Source of the DNA: Papaver somniferum
Taxonomy: Eukaryota > Streptophyta > Magnoliopsida > Ranunculales > Papaveraceae
Length of the DNA stretch: 64,000 nucleotides
Direction of reading: 5' to 3'
NCBI RefSeq assembly: GCF_003573695.1
Contig: NC_039364.1
Location: 234,787,656-234,851,655, forward strand
The notes beneath the pieces are model-generated. The model saw only the letters and a program-made list of their open reading frames with translations. It was not told the origin of the DNA and ran no database searches. This document shows positions 45,884 to 57,400 of the stretch, piece by piece. The first letter of the stretch is position 1. The number at the start of each line of letters is the position of its first letter. The translations under genes and the position numbers were made by a program.

Positions 45884-46018
45884 CGATGATCATCTGTCTA
45901 CTCTATTATGTTTTAGTTTTATCATCATCTCTTCCACTGGCACCAATAACTGAAGCAACAAAAGTATCAGTACTTACTGAGTCATTTTACTACGCTCTTG
46001 CACTTCAATGGAAGCGAT
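45884..46018 (+). pseudogene. Mini-ORF resembling the start of a T2-type ribonuclease
   Basis: A 44-codon frame: hydrophobic signal-like start MIICLLYYVLVLSSSLPLAP, then TESFYYALALQW, which fits the first conserved block of plant T2/S-like ribonucleases (FDYFYLVLQWPG). Directly after the LQW motif the frame ends in KR-stop instead of the expected PG..C. The downstream sequence is a rearranged patch of direct and inverted repeats. T2 ribonucleases are secreted or vacuolar RNA-degrading enzymes. I infer a first exon cut off by rearrangement; the match is short. Confidence 0.4.
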
Positions 46019-46300
46019 AAAATTTAGTATCAGTACTTACTGAGTCATTTTACTAAACTTTAAAACGTTTTCACCACATTTTAAAGTGGTGATAGAAGGA
46101 AGCGATAGAATTTAGTGAAAACGTTCAACAAGTGGTGATTCTTCTATCGCTTCCTTTTCACTAACTTCTTCCATTTTGGCTTTCTAATTTGAAGAATTTT
46201 GATTTTTTTTTTCTTTCTTTCCTCCTCTCCTACGCACTCTCTCACTCTAACACTCCATCTCTCAACTAAAACTGATCATGAAGTGCAAGAGCGTAAATAC
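45961..46300. repeat. Local direct and inverted duplications after the RNase-like exon
   Basis: AGTATCAGTACTTACTGAGT and the following bases occur at 45966 and 46029. TACGCTCTTGCACTTCA (45991-46007) returns inverted at 46277-46293. GGAAGCGATAGAA near 46097 returns inverted as TTCTATCGCTTCC near 46141. The pattern suggests template-switch repair. Confidence 0.7.
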
Positions 46301-47012
46301 TGGATCATATGCCGGACCAGTTGTACAGTGTGGGGTCGCTTGTCCCCGGGGTTCTCGTTACATACTGCTCGATTCAATATTTGGGAGAGAATACAACTCC
46401 CATCAAAGGGACAATTCAATATTTAGAAATTTAAGATCAATGAAAGAAAAAGGTAACAAAAAAATGCCAAAGACCTTCCAACTACTCTCGTTTCCAGCTT
46501 CAATATTAAGGAACTTCAGATCAAAGTAAAAAAAAAAAAAAAAAAAAGTAAAAGAACAAAGAACAGAGCTTCAAGTGCTGTCCTTCCCATTTTATACAAC
46601 CATTATCGAACCAGACGTGTAGATGGATGGATGGTTAGAACCATTCTCGTAACCAGACGAAAAGGCTTCATTTTCGTTATGCTATTCTCAATAGTGTTAG
46701 AAAGTTTAACTAGGATATAGGATGGATGGATGGTTAGGAGAAAAAGTAGTTCCAATGTCAGGTAGAAAACAATACAGTTATGCTATTTTAGAACCAGATG
46801 AGGACGACGAGGGTGTTCAGAAGGTATCTTGTCCTCCCAAACAATTCCATTCACATTAAAAGAAACAAATTGGAAGAAGATTGAAAATCAAAAACGATTA
46901 TGAAGAGAAGCATTGATGTTAAATCAGATTTAAGGTTTCATTTCTAACAACCGGAAACAAAGGGTTTCTGGCAGGACGAGAATTCATTCTGATTTGCGGC
47001 GTTTGGATCAGG
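46301..47012. other. Upstream region of the F-box gene
   Basis: Contains a run of about 20 A near 46530 followed by an 80-bp dispersed repeat, and GATGGATGGATGG microsatellite pieces. No gene and no clear TATA box could be assigned. Confidence 0.4.
46549..46632 (-). repeat. Dispersed about 80-bp repeat, copy 1
   Basis: Nearly identical to 53664-53745 (one or two changes). Both copies are preceded on the plus strand by a poly-A run, so read on the minus strand they end in poly-T, as some plant SINEs do. No tRNA-like head could be confirmed. Confidence 0.7.
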
Positions 47013-48383
47013 ATGTTATCTTCTTCATCATCATCAGGTATGAATATTCCTGTGGACAATAATTCTTCATCATTATCAGCGACAAAAGTAGCCAACAATT
47101 CTGATGTTTTATCACAAATTCTATTATGTCTACCTGTAAAATCTCTATTGATCTTCAAATCTGTATCCAAAAAATGGTTATTTTTAATATCTGACCCATA
47201 TTTCGCTAAGAATCATTCTTGTCGGAAGACCAGCTTTAAAATCACTGGGTTGTTCATACAGAAATTAAGAAGTCCTTCAGTTCCTCCTGATGAACCAGAA
47301 TTTGAATTTCCTTTTATCTTCCTTAACAATGATGATGCTATTACCGGTGGCGGAGGAGTCCCCCTAAAAACCCTAGATTTTGTGGAAGTGCCTCCGCGAA
47401 ATTCGGAAGGTCCTATTCATGAAAGTAACTTAAGAATAGAACATTCTTGTAATGGTCTATTATGTTGCACTAGGATAACATCTCAGACGTCCAAGGAGCC
47501 GCGTATCGTAATCCGCCACATTTACATTTACAATCCAACCACAAAACGATACAAAGCTCTTCCTCGGTCCCCCTTTAGAGATGTCGTCAAATATTATTGG
47601 AATGCAGTTAAAAGTGTATCTTTAGCTTTTGATCCAATCAAGTCTCCAGATCACTATCAGGTTATCTGCATCTGGATAGATATAGGGAAATTTTATGAAC
47701 ATGATGTTTATTATATCGAAATATACTCCTCTAAAACAAACTCATGGAGGTTATCTGCGGAGAGTCCTTTTTCAGCACGTCGTCTCAGTTCCTCTAGGGC
47801 GCCAGGTGCGTTATGGAACTGTTTCCTTGGGCCAGGTGTGTTTTGGAATGGTTGTTTGCATTGGATCTCGCAATTCTCGATCATGGAAGATGAAGCGTCA
47901 CTGTATTTTGATATCGAACAAGATTTAGTAAAGCCGCTGCCGTTACCAGCTGTATGTAATGATAATATGTGGTATATTAAATATCTTGGAGAGTGTAGAA
48001 ATCATTTGTATCTTGTAGGGGCTCTTGGATCATGTCCTGATAATTACAGCATCTTCGAAATGGAGAAAGATTACAGTGGGTGGAATCTTATATACAAGGT
48101 CGACCTAGAAAGAATTATAAATGCATACCACCTAGAGTCGGTGACGAATTATAACAATACCATCGATTATTGTGTGTTGGTAATGTTTCTTGGGGAAGCC
48201 GAAGAGAAATCATCAAAAAAATTGATGTTGTTGATAAATGCTACTCAACTTATATCCTATGATCTGAAAGAGATGAGCTATAGGGAGATCTATTATTTCG
48301 ATCCAAAAACTCTCACCATGACTGCAAACTCAGGCTCACGGGGTCATGTTCATCAGTACATAGAGTCGCTTGCCTGTGTTTGA
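47013..48383 (+). CDS. F-box protein (At5g07610-type)
   Basis: A single-exon 456-codon frame. The F-box lies at about residues 28-66: DVLSQILLCLPVKSLLIFKS, then VSKKWLFLISDPYF, which is the SKP1-binding motif with the usual LPVKSL core. The rest has the pattern of F-box-associated substrate domains: a CNGLLCC block near residue 148, IYNPTTKRYKALP near 170, LAFDPIKSP near 208, and IYSSKTNSWR near 238. Such proteins are substrate adaptors of SCF ubiquitin ligases. Length and lack of introns are normal for the family, and there are no frame defects. Start chosen at the first ATG; an alternative is Met10. The substrate cannot be inferred. Confidence 0.88.
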   Translation: MLSSSSSSGMNIPVDNNSSSLSATKVANNSDVLSQILLCLPVKSLLIFKSVSKKWLFLISDPYFAKNHSCRKTSFKITGLFIQKLRSPSVPPDEPEFEFPFIFLNNDDAITGGGGVPLKTLDFVEVPPRNSEGPIHESNLRIEHSCNGLLCCTRITSQTSKEPRIVIRHIYIYNPTTKRYKALPRSPFRDVVKYYWNAVKSVSLAFDPIKSPDHYQVICIWIDIGKFYEHDVYYIEIYSSKTNSWRLSAESPFSARRLSSSRAPGALWNCFLGPGVFWNGCLHWISQFSIMEDEASLYFDIEQDLVKPLPLPAVCNDNMWYIKYLGECRNHLYLVGALGSCPDNYSIFEMEKDYSGWNLIYKVDLERIINAYHLESVTNYNNTIDYCVLVMFLGEAEEKSSKKLMLLINATQLISYDLKEMSYREIYYFDPKTLTMTANSGSRGHVHQYIESLACV

Positions 48384-49896
48384 ATATTTTCATGGCCTCT
48401 CTCACTTGTTACACTTAACTAAAGTTAATCTTCAACTTAATAATGTCATGTTCACCCCTTGTTTTGTGTCATGCAATCAGTTCTGAAAATATATCCATTT
48501 ATGTTGTTTACTATCCTTATTGGCTTGCATTACTGCTTTACTATGCACGGGACTCCCAGATAAAAAAATTTAAGTTGATTTTTTTCCAAGTCAAGTAATA
48601 ATGCATAGACTTGGCAAAATGAATAATGGACACAGGTAATAGCAAGTAATTTTTTTATGGTGCTTACTACTTCAAAGTTCAAATGCCTCTTTTGATAACA
48701 TATTTTGTATAACACTGTTATTATTTGGTTAACTTTTATTCTCACAATTTATTATTGTCTCTATAATTTCTTTGTTCGTACAATTTCATAACTGTGTCGT
48801 TAGTTGTTACATTAGTTTAAAAAATGTTCGACTTCCATCATATATCTGTAGCATACGTTAGAAATGATATCAGTTAAATCTTGAGTATTTTCTTCTAGTT
48901 GTCCAACTTTTGGTTCAAAATCATCAACAACCTAAAAACCCCAGGCCATTTCTGACACCACGTCGGGAGTTGCAGTAACCTCCTTTCTCATTGGCCGGTG
49001 AACGAAACCCTTTTTTCCGATTGGGTGAAAAGCAACTTATACCCCTAAATTTCATGTCCGTTAATTTTTAAAAGAATTGGCTCGATCTGACGCTCCAAAT
49101 CAAATGACAACTTAGCAGATTCTTTAAAAATCCCCAAAAAAAAAAAAGGAAATCTTTAAGAAAAAAAAAATCCTGGATTTCCATATTTAAAAAAAATAAT
49201 GCAGTATCCAAAGAATTAAGAATAAGATCTAACGACTTCTAAAAATATAATGAAGTGTCAAAGAACCGAGAATAAAAATCTGACGACTTCTAAAAATTCT
49301 ATTCATACTATGGTAACTTTGCATGTCTATTCAATGGAAACAAATTAATGCTGAGTTCGTGAGTATCTAGAAAACCAAGAATAAAATCTAAAAACTCCCA
49401 AAAATTCTCTTCAAACTATGATATTATTGCATGTCTATCAAATGGATATGGAAACAAATTCTATCGTTGGCAGTTAATGATATGTTTACATACAAATTGC
49501 ACTTCTATTGAATGGAAACAAAAGAGGAAATTGCGTGGAGTTTTAGGGTAGAGAGGTGTATATAAGCTACGCAGAGTTCACGGATATTCACGCTCAAACA
49601 CAGTATTGAGCAGTCATTCTTTCTTCTTTTTTAGCTAATTGATTTTAGGCTACTTATACAACCAGTTGTTGATTTTGAATAAATTGATTCCGGGTATTAA
49701 TCGTTTGTGGTTTCGTTGTTTTTAATTTTTTATATTCTTTTTTAGGGTTAGACTATCTATATTAGGATATACTAATACATCCGGTTGTGATTTCGATTAA
49801 ATTGATACCGGGTGAATAAGCAACGATTTTAATGCTTATTCAAATCTGCAGGGACATTTTACACACCATTCATCGATCTTGAACCAGGCAAGACAA
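48384..49896. other. Intergenic, no supported gene
   Basis: AT-rich. A block around 49195-49450 repeats the phrase AGAATAAAATCTA/ACGACTTCTAAAAA three times with drift. TATATAAG near 49558 on the plus strand could be a promoter, but no ORF follows. Confidence 0.4.
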
Positions 49897-50630
49897 CTAA
49901 CAAAGTTGTGAAATTTTATCATCCCACAGCTCGTAATTAGCTTCATTGAACGAGTATATTCTCCCCGACTTCGGTATTTGAATGTTCTTGTGCGTAAGTA
50001 CAAACTCGCCGTACATTGGGTCCAATGTGAACGCGAAAACTCGATTCCCGATTGAGAGCACAAAGACCACCATGGTTGAATACATGCAGTAACCGGCTGC
50101 CAAAAGAGTGCTGCCAGGTTGACACGCACTCACCACACATCTCTGCTCCTTTTTTCCCAGCTTCAGATCAGACTGATCAGCGTCATCATCGTCATCGTCG
50201 TCATAATCAACAAGGCACGGCTCTTGATCATCAGGACTGTAAATTCCGAATATGGATCCAGTAGTTAAACCGGTGTCAATGATGGAGGAACCATCGATTG
50301 GGTCAAATACAACAGTGTAGTTACCGGAATAAGTTTCTTCGATCGCAATCGGGACATCTTCTTCCTCAGAGGCTATAATACCCGTACGTCCAGTGGATCT
50401 CAGAACACCTGGTTGGCAATGAAGTCAAGCTTTCGCTGGTCATCACCTTGGATGTTGATAAATCCCTGAGAACCGGTGAGGTTGGAGAGTGTAGCTCTCT
50501 GAAGCAGGGAAGTGATTTGTTTGCAAGCAAGGGAAATGCTGGAGAGGACAATGGCAAGCTCGGAATCGATGTTTCCTTGTCATTCTTGATACAACAACCA
50601 GGTAGTCAGGGTTTCAATCTCGAATGCATT
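49897..50630 (-). pseudogene. Intronless FBPase retrocopy (chloroplast type)
   Basis: Fructose-1,6-bisphosphatase fragment read from about 50630: [71 protein letters not shown] and [18 protein letters not shown], then YSFNEANYELWDDKIS, and stop at 49897-49899. It runs without interruption across positions where the neighbouring copy (51.3-52.6 kb) has introns (after ISNE and after DDVSA), so it looks like a processed copy. Damage: a stop after WLLYQE, about 10 bases lost between NQVF and LRSTG, substrate/metal motif DGSSNID changed to DGSSIID, and the C-terminal third missing. The acidic regulatory loop (CLVDYDDDDDDADQ) marks it as chloroplast type. No clear poly-A or TSD seen. Confidence 0.75.
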
Positions 50631-50639
50631 ACTAGTAGT

Positions 50640-51292
50640 TCCCTTTCTGTCCACCTGCTGCTTGTCGTTGACCTATCCCTGATTCACCGATGCTGCTACA
50701 CAGCCACACTGGTATCTTCTAGTCCTTTTGTTGACGTAATGGAAAGACTTAGTAATGCCGCTGCTAGAAAAGAAACCGTCCTGCGGCTGCCGAAGAATCT
50801 GTGAAGATGATGCTGTTGGAGTTGCTCCAGTGCTCATTATCATCATCATTATCTTTCTGTTGGTTTATTTCAAAGAATTTTAAGGCTGGTGGTGAAGATA
50901 GATAATGGTAGGTCCTCTTCTTATCCTCTGTTGTCTTTAACTTTACTGAATGAATGGACACAGTTGATCCCGCTTATGATTAGTAAAATCAATGCACAAA
51001 TATACCGGTTTGTGATTTGCCTATAAGATTAACACAAATGCAGGATATTTCTGGATTTATCTCTGGAAATGTGTGGATCTGTTGGGTAACGGATCATAGT
51101 ATATTATTAATTTTGATACCAATTACAAAACAAAACATGTCATACATGCGAAAATGGGAGAACAGAAAAAAAAAAAAAAGAAAAAAAGAAATCTCGAAAA
51201 TGAATTTTCTAATGAACATATCATTTTCTTGAATTCGTCACTAAAACTGATAAATTATGATGCCGTCAGCGATGATTCTATCATGTCTATGA
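50640..51292. other. Between the two FBPase copies, no gene
   Basis: 50640-50870 may hold the decayed transit-peptide region of the retrocopy. The rest is AT-rich with an A-rich run near 51170. Confidence 0.4.
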
Positions 51293-52552
51293 TCATTCAG
51301 CAGCCAAGTACTTCTCCAATTTATCCACCTCGTCCACGCTTCCAATGTACAGAGGAACACGCTGATGAATCTGCAAGAAACATGTAGGCGTAATTCGGTG
51401 AAAACGAAATAAAAAGTAATTCATGAACACATGGAGGTAGAATTACATGTCTCAGTAGTATGGATGCACTCACCTCTGTTGGTTGGATATCAAGAACTCT
51501 CTGGTGGCCGTCAGAACCTTTACCTCCAGCTTGTTCAGCCAAGTAGCTCATAGGAGCACACTTGTACAAGAGCCTGAGCTTCCCATTCTTGCTCATACTA
51601 TCTCTTGGGTAACCGTATATCCCTCCGTAAAGCAATGTCCTATGGAAATCACCTACAAGACTACCAATGTAACGTGCTGAATATGGCTTTGGATCCGGGA
51701 TTTTGAGATCATCAATGTACTTCTTCAGCTTGTCGTCCCACATTTGGTAGTTGCCTTCGTTGAAATAGTAGATCTTTCTTGATTTGGGGATCTGCACTTT
51801 CTCTTGAGTCAACACAAACTCACCATACATGGAATCCAACGTGAAGGAGTAGACACCTTTCCCGACGGACAACACAAAAATCACGGAGATCGAGTACATG
51901 CAGTATCCTGCGGCCAACAGGTTGGTCCCTGGTTGGCATACGCTCACTATGCACTTTTGCTTCTCTTGGTCCAACTGCATTGTTTGGATATACAGAACTT
52001 TTGGTTAGCTATGAAAACTAGGAATGTCAGATTTCTAAAAGAACGTGTTTGCATATACGTACAGCGGATACATCATCTCCAAAATCAGCAAGACATTCGT
52101 CGTTAGGATGGTAGATACCAAAGATGGATCCAGTTGATACAGCAGCGTCGATGTTGGATGAGCCGTCTAGGGGATCAAATACGACAATGTAGTTCCCAGA
52201 GTAACTCTCTTCCACTGCAACAGGTACATCTTCTTCCTCTGAAGCTATAATCCCTGTTCTTCCACTTGATCTCAAGCAGCTTGAGAACACCTAAACCACA
52301 TTCATGCATCTATGTAATAAATTATACATGCTACATGGCAATAAAAATGCTATGCCAATTAAGGAATTGGATTTCTAATGGTGTGGTAAAATTACTTGAG
52401 TGTTACCAAAACTAATTTATACAAAATTTCACAATGGATTCATTCAGTTTAGTAGATACCTCATTGGAGATAACTTCGAGCTTCTTCTGGTCTTCGCCTT
52501 GAATGTTAACGGCACCTTGACCTCCAATCTTGGCTGAAGTAGTGCATGACAT
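51293..52552 (-). CDS. Chloroplast-type FBPase, N-terminally truncated but open across four exons
   Basis: Exons 52552-52460, 52290-52063, 51974-51474 and 51370-51293 join in phase with GT/AG borders, giving 299 residues. FBPase converts fructose-1,6-bisphosphate to fructose-6-phosphate (Calvin cycle). Seen: [20 protein letters not shown], metal/substrate motif [10 protein letters not shown], the redox loop with three Cys ([20 protein letters not shown]), [32 protein letters not shown], and end [15 protein letters not shown]. The first ATG gives [11 protein letters not shown] before the conserved [10 protein letters not shown]. The usual transit peptide and about 100 following residues (including TLTTWLL) are missing. 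A LINE fragment lies just upstream. A full catalytic core is not expected without the N-terminal helices, so it may be a dying gene; the open frame is notable. Confidence 0.7.
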
Positions 52553-52699
52553 TTAGCTTCCCAATCTGGAGACACAACAAACCTATCTAATCATGAAATA
52601 ATAGGAGGATTTTGAAGATTAGACCATGTAAATATGCCTCCAGCCATTGGCAGATCTATAAAATTTTGTGTATCTAAAAAAATTCCTGAACTTTCTTCT

Positions 52700-53560
52700 A
52701 TTAATTAATCTGCCTCCATCTCTATTTCTCTCTGAGTGAGTGAAAATTGCATTTTAGTCTCCATCTATGCACCAAGGCTTATGCATAATAGTTCTAATAT
52801 CAGAAATTTGTTGCCGAAATTGAGCAAAATCTTAAGGATCAGAAGCACCATAAACAGATGTGCAAAGCCAAACAAAACCATCTTTGACATTTCAGAATCT
52901 AATAGTTAGAGAAAAAACACCCAATAAAGATTTCTCCATGATTAAATCCCCACCATTGCATAGAACAATTATGCCTCCATATCTTTCATTCGAAGGAAGA
53001 AAAGCATATTCACATTTGTTACTACCCCATAATGAATGCACTAACGAATCAGTGACACACTCCATTTTCGATTCTTGGATAGCACATAGAGAAACTTTCT
53101 TCTTCCTGATAGCATTTCTGACTGATTGAATCTTTGGATCATCGTGAAGACCTCTAACGTACCAAGTCATACTCTTAATATCCATTACATACCTTAGTAG
53201 TCCCCACTGCAGTTGAAGATTTGGAAATTCCTTCAGCTTCAATATTCAAATCTTCATCTGAATCAAATCACCTCCCCCCCCCCCCCCCCCCCCCCCCCAT
53301 CCATCGAGATCTTCGTTAGCTTCTTATGATTGTTTTAACCGCAACAGAAGATCTTTATAAATCGATCTTGAAATTCGGTTATCATAATTAATCCTCAGTT
53401 GCTTATTGAAAGAGACATGAAAGTCTACCATATTATGAATTTCAAAATCCTGAGAAGCATTGGGGATTGAATTATCAACAGCTCTGGCTTCCCCCCATCC
53501 AGCCCATATATTGATCCGGTACTAAGTGGTATTGGTCTTGGGCAGGGCGAATTCGTATTT
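52700..53560 (-). mobile_element. LINE (non-LTR) retrotransposon fragment: ORF1 end and endonuclease start
   Basis: On the minus strand 53560 to about 53300 holds a coherent ORF1-like stretch (NASQDFEIHNMVDFHVSFNK). 53270-53170 has DSDEDLNIEAEGISKSSTAV and a stop. Then ORF2 starts MDIKSMTWYVRGLHDD near 53180 (usual AP-endonuclease start MxWNxRGL), with AIRKKKVSLCAIQESKM carrying the catalytic-type ES/ET..M motif, and YGASDP..PWCIDGD with stops near 52780. RT is absent. It lies immediately 5' of the truncated FBPase gene. Confidence 0.7.
53274..53298. repeat. Homopolymer of 25 C inside the LINE fragment
   Basis: An uninterrupted C25 (G25 on the minus strand) interrupts LINE ORF1. Long C/G homopolymers are rare in plant nuclear DNA and may be an assembly artefact. 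Confidence 0.9.
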
Positions 53561-53663
53561 GAATTCACATGAAGATATCCTACCATCCAAAATGTTTAGA
53601 AAGACCAACAGTAATCCAATCTTATTCCAACAAATATGCGAATTAAGTAAAAAAAAAAAAAAC

Positions 53664-53745
53664 TAAAAGAACAAAGAACAGAGCTTCAAGTGCTGTCCTT
53701 CCCATTTTATACAACCGTTATCGAACCAGACGTGTAGATGTAATA
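53664..53745 (-). repeat. Dispersed about 80-bp repeat, copy 2
   Basis: Matches 46549-46632 and is likewise preceded by poly-A on the plus strand. A GA microsatellite (GAGAGAGAGAGAG) follows at 53767. Confidence 0.7.
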
Positions 53746-54057
53746 TACCAGAATCCAAAAAAAAAAAGAGAGAGAGAGAGAGGAAGATGTAAACTGAATA
53801 CAAACTCATTGAATCTAAAATTCTATGTATTTTTTTCAAAAAGGGAATTACTGATTCTCATATCAGAGACTGTCCCCTCCCTATATGGTTTGCTACAAAT
53901 CAAATCAAACCATTATATCATTGTGGAATATGGATACTGCAAACAGCAGAAAAAGAAAAGAAAAAGACTATATTTCTCCACAAAATCTGTGTACCTGGGA
54001 GATATCACGGTTTAATATCTCTGCCTTGGTGTGAAAACAAAAACATGCACACTATCT

Positions 54058-54448
54058 CTACTTTGAGGCATCAAATTGTCCAAACTTGTGTTTTTCTTCG
54101 TGCAACTGCTTGATCACATCATCAAGCTCTGGAAATGCCGATACAAGAAGCATCTCAAGAAGGTTGTAAACTAACTGCTTTAAACAAACAGAAGACTGCA
54201 CCAAAAACAGCCATAAAAAAAGACATAAGGAACTGTAAAATGATCTTAAAAGAATGAAAACAAGACTTAAGACACAGATTTGAGGTCTTTTTATAATGTT
54301 GTATATATAAGGGGTCCATGCCTCCATCTTAGAAATCAAATTTTCTGTGCTTATATGACAGTTACCTGAGAAAAGAAATATAGATCCTTCACAAAATTTT
54401 CGTACTCCTTGCGGCCAAAAAGACTTACTACAGTTGCTGGTGCTTTAT
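54058..54448 (-). CDS. Last two exons of an unidentified gene
   Basis: Exon 54366-54448 (DKAPATVVSLFGRKEYENFV, KDLYFFSQ) and exon 54058-54195 (SSVCLKQLVYNLLEMLLVSA, FPELDDVIKQLHEEKHKFGQ, FDASK-stop) join in phase with clean GT/AG sites. The composition (amphipathic helices, a charged C-terminal tail) and lack of defects look like a real protein C-terminus. I do not recognise the family. Earlier exons are missing: Copia 4 begins at about 54591, so the gene is either truncated by that insertion or continues beyond it. Confidence 0.5.
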
Positions 54449-57400
54449 CTGCAAAATGACGACAGATTGGAATAGGATTAATTGAAAAAAGAGAGGACAA
54501 AAGATGCTCGAAGACTGGAAATGAGTGTTATCATACTGAAACTCCAAAGAAATGACAATAACATAACCAAATATATGATTGTGTACAATTTGTTAAAAAT
54601 GTAAACTTGATTTAGATTAATCAAAAATATTCTATAAGACTTAATTAGTAAGAAAATGTAAAAAAAAATGTGACAATGGAGGAATCTGGAACAAGTATTA
54701 GATTAGAGAAATCTAGAGTCAAAGTCAGCAACTAGATGTAAAAGAAATGTAAAAAAACGAGTGTTTTTTAGTGTAGGCCATACACTAGAGAGGTAGGGAA
54801 GGATCTAGACCTTATAGAAGTCGGTCAATCAATACCTATAAATAGGCATCAGTTGTACCCATTTAAGTTGTAAGTGGGACAAAACACCAAGTGAGGTATA
54901 GGTGTAAGATTGAGGGTCGACACTACAAGAAAACATGGCTTAAGCGACCAAAATCCCAGCGAGAGCCCATAATTTTAGTCACTTTAAGGGTTTAAGCATC
55001 CAAAATTGCAACTGCCATAAAGTTTGGCGGCTACAAACCTATGTCATCTAATATCTAGCCACGACTGAATGTGTTTGCTCGCTACATCACTCTTTCAAGT
55101 CATCTATAGCAGCTTGAAAAGTGCTCAGGTAGCTATTCACTTTGAGGCACCGACTCCTAGCAACTAAAAAATGAATCGGTTGGTACAACCTCTCTCTGAG
55201 CAACCAAGTTTAAGCGGCCACCACATGTTCAAAAGAGAAGTCAGTTTTCGAAGTAGGCATTTGAAACCGATAATGATCTCATTTTAGTTTCTTATTGGTT
55301 ATATTAGTGTCATACGGATCATGGTTGTTATCTTAGTTTACTATTAGGGGTGCACAATGGCATGTCGGTATGGTTTTTAGGCAAAACCACTGACCAAACC
55401 GTATACACTCGGTTTTCGATTTCAAAACTACCACTGAACTGTTGATGGATCGATTGCGTTTGAAACCAATCCCAGTCCGCTCGGTCATTTTCTGGCTACT
55501 ACTGTATTAACGGGTCCAAATAAGAAAAAACAAACAAACAAAAGAAACCAAAAAACTATCCTACAACATGAAATAGATCTCCGAGCTTTACCGAAACCTT
55601 GAAAATTTAAAATTATATCGATAATTCCTTCGGTCAAAAAATCTGTGGAACTTGGTCAATTATGCCGATTAACGCATCAGTTCTCATCTCGGTGAAAAAT
55701 AAAAATCAACTTGGCCAAGGTGAAATTTTTGGTCTCGGATAAATTAAGTGAACTAAATGGATATCTGAGTTGACTTAATAGTCAACCATATAAACGCATG
55801 GAATCCAAGAAAAATCGAGTAACTATTGAATAAATTTGATTAATAACGGGTGAAATTCGTTTGAAATTAATAGGCAATAATACAACTATACCCATGGAAT
55901 CCAAGGAAAATCGTGTGGAGCGAGCGATGTTGGATAAGGTTAATATATAACAGGTGAAATTGACTAAAGAATATGGACATTCGGCTAAAATTATCAATAA
56001 CATGAGAAGCTGATGTAATACAAGAGAAAGTGGGTGAGGTCGACCGACATAAAGTAAAACTGACAGATAAAAAAAAAATTAAGTGTACTAAATGAAAATT
56101 CGATTTGATTTAATAGTTAACCATATAAACCCATTGACTCCAGGAGCAATCGAGTGATGTCGAGTGATATTAAATAAAATTGATTGATAACATGTGAAAT
56201 TGACTATAGTCAATCGGCGCATACGGTTAAAATGATGAATAATTAGAAGAAAACCGATATATCTGATTGAAAATGAATGCGGCAACTAAATTTGGTAAGA
56301 TTGACCGGTAACAAATAAAATTAAATGAAGTGGATGGAAATTTGATTTGAATGAATCGGTAACCTTATAATTAAACCAATGGGAATCTAAGAGAAATTGA
56401 GTGAGGCCGAGAGAGATTGGATAACATTAATATATAACGGATGAAAATTTTTTCCGACGACTTCGAAAAGAAAGTGGCTCCAAGGTCGAAACTTGGCCGG
56501 GAGTGGAATACTATAAGTCGAAACTATGTAAGAACGTACCAGTGTACAATATGCCAGAACATGATATTGCTTGAAGACTTCTTGACGATATGTATACACG
56601 GTATGCATAACCAACTGTTACCATTAGTATGCATGCCCTTTTTATCTGAGTTCGGGACTTACTGGCGATATATATACACGGTATGCATACTATTTTGATA
56701 TGACTTCGCGAACTTTTAAGAACACGTACGCACACATGTATGCACACTTTTTGGATATGATTTCACAACTTCCAAAGGTACCCATACTCGGTATGCATAC
56801 CTGGTTGAACTGACATAGTTTGGAAGCGTAAGTGCAAAGGCAAAAGTACATGAAGTACCTAAGGTTAAGCATACTTGTTGTGCAAACCTTGACCATGGCT
56901 CTAGTTCATTTTTGCTATATTTCTCACACACACTTCTAAGAAAAATTGCAAGTTCAAGCTTGTCTTGTTTAAACTCAGGAAATATATTCCGAAGGAATCT
57001 TATCTGTAAATGGATGAATTCATCGTTCGTACGAAGTAGATGCACTTATAGTAGTACACTCACGGCAAGGTTACGATCTCGGAGCCAACGTATGCGTACA
57101 ATATGCCAGAACATGGTTTATTTAACGTTTCAGGGTAGATTCCGAAGGAATCTTACATGTGAATGGATGAATTCATCGTTCGTACGAAGTAGATGGACTT
57201 ATAGTAGTCCACTCACGGCCAGGTTACGATCGTATGCGTACAATATGCCAGAACCTTGCCGAAGCTTCAAGGTTCACAGTTTGTATTCCGTTATACCACA
57301 ATTTAAGTTCGAATCAATACTGAGCTTCATATTTATCGATTTAGATGATGTATCATTATAAGTTTGAAGTCAGAACCCTCCCAGAGCTTCTTGGCTCATA

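Noticed and set aside
49550..49700. TATATAAG and leader-like sequence as a promoter
   Set aside because: No coding or structured RNA follows on the plus strand and the nearest gene copy is on the opposite strand.
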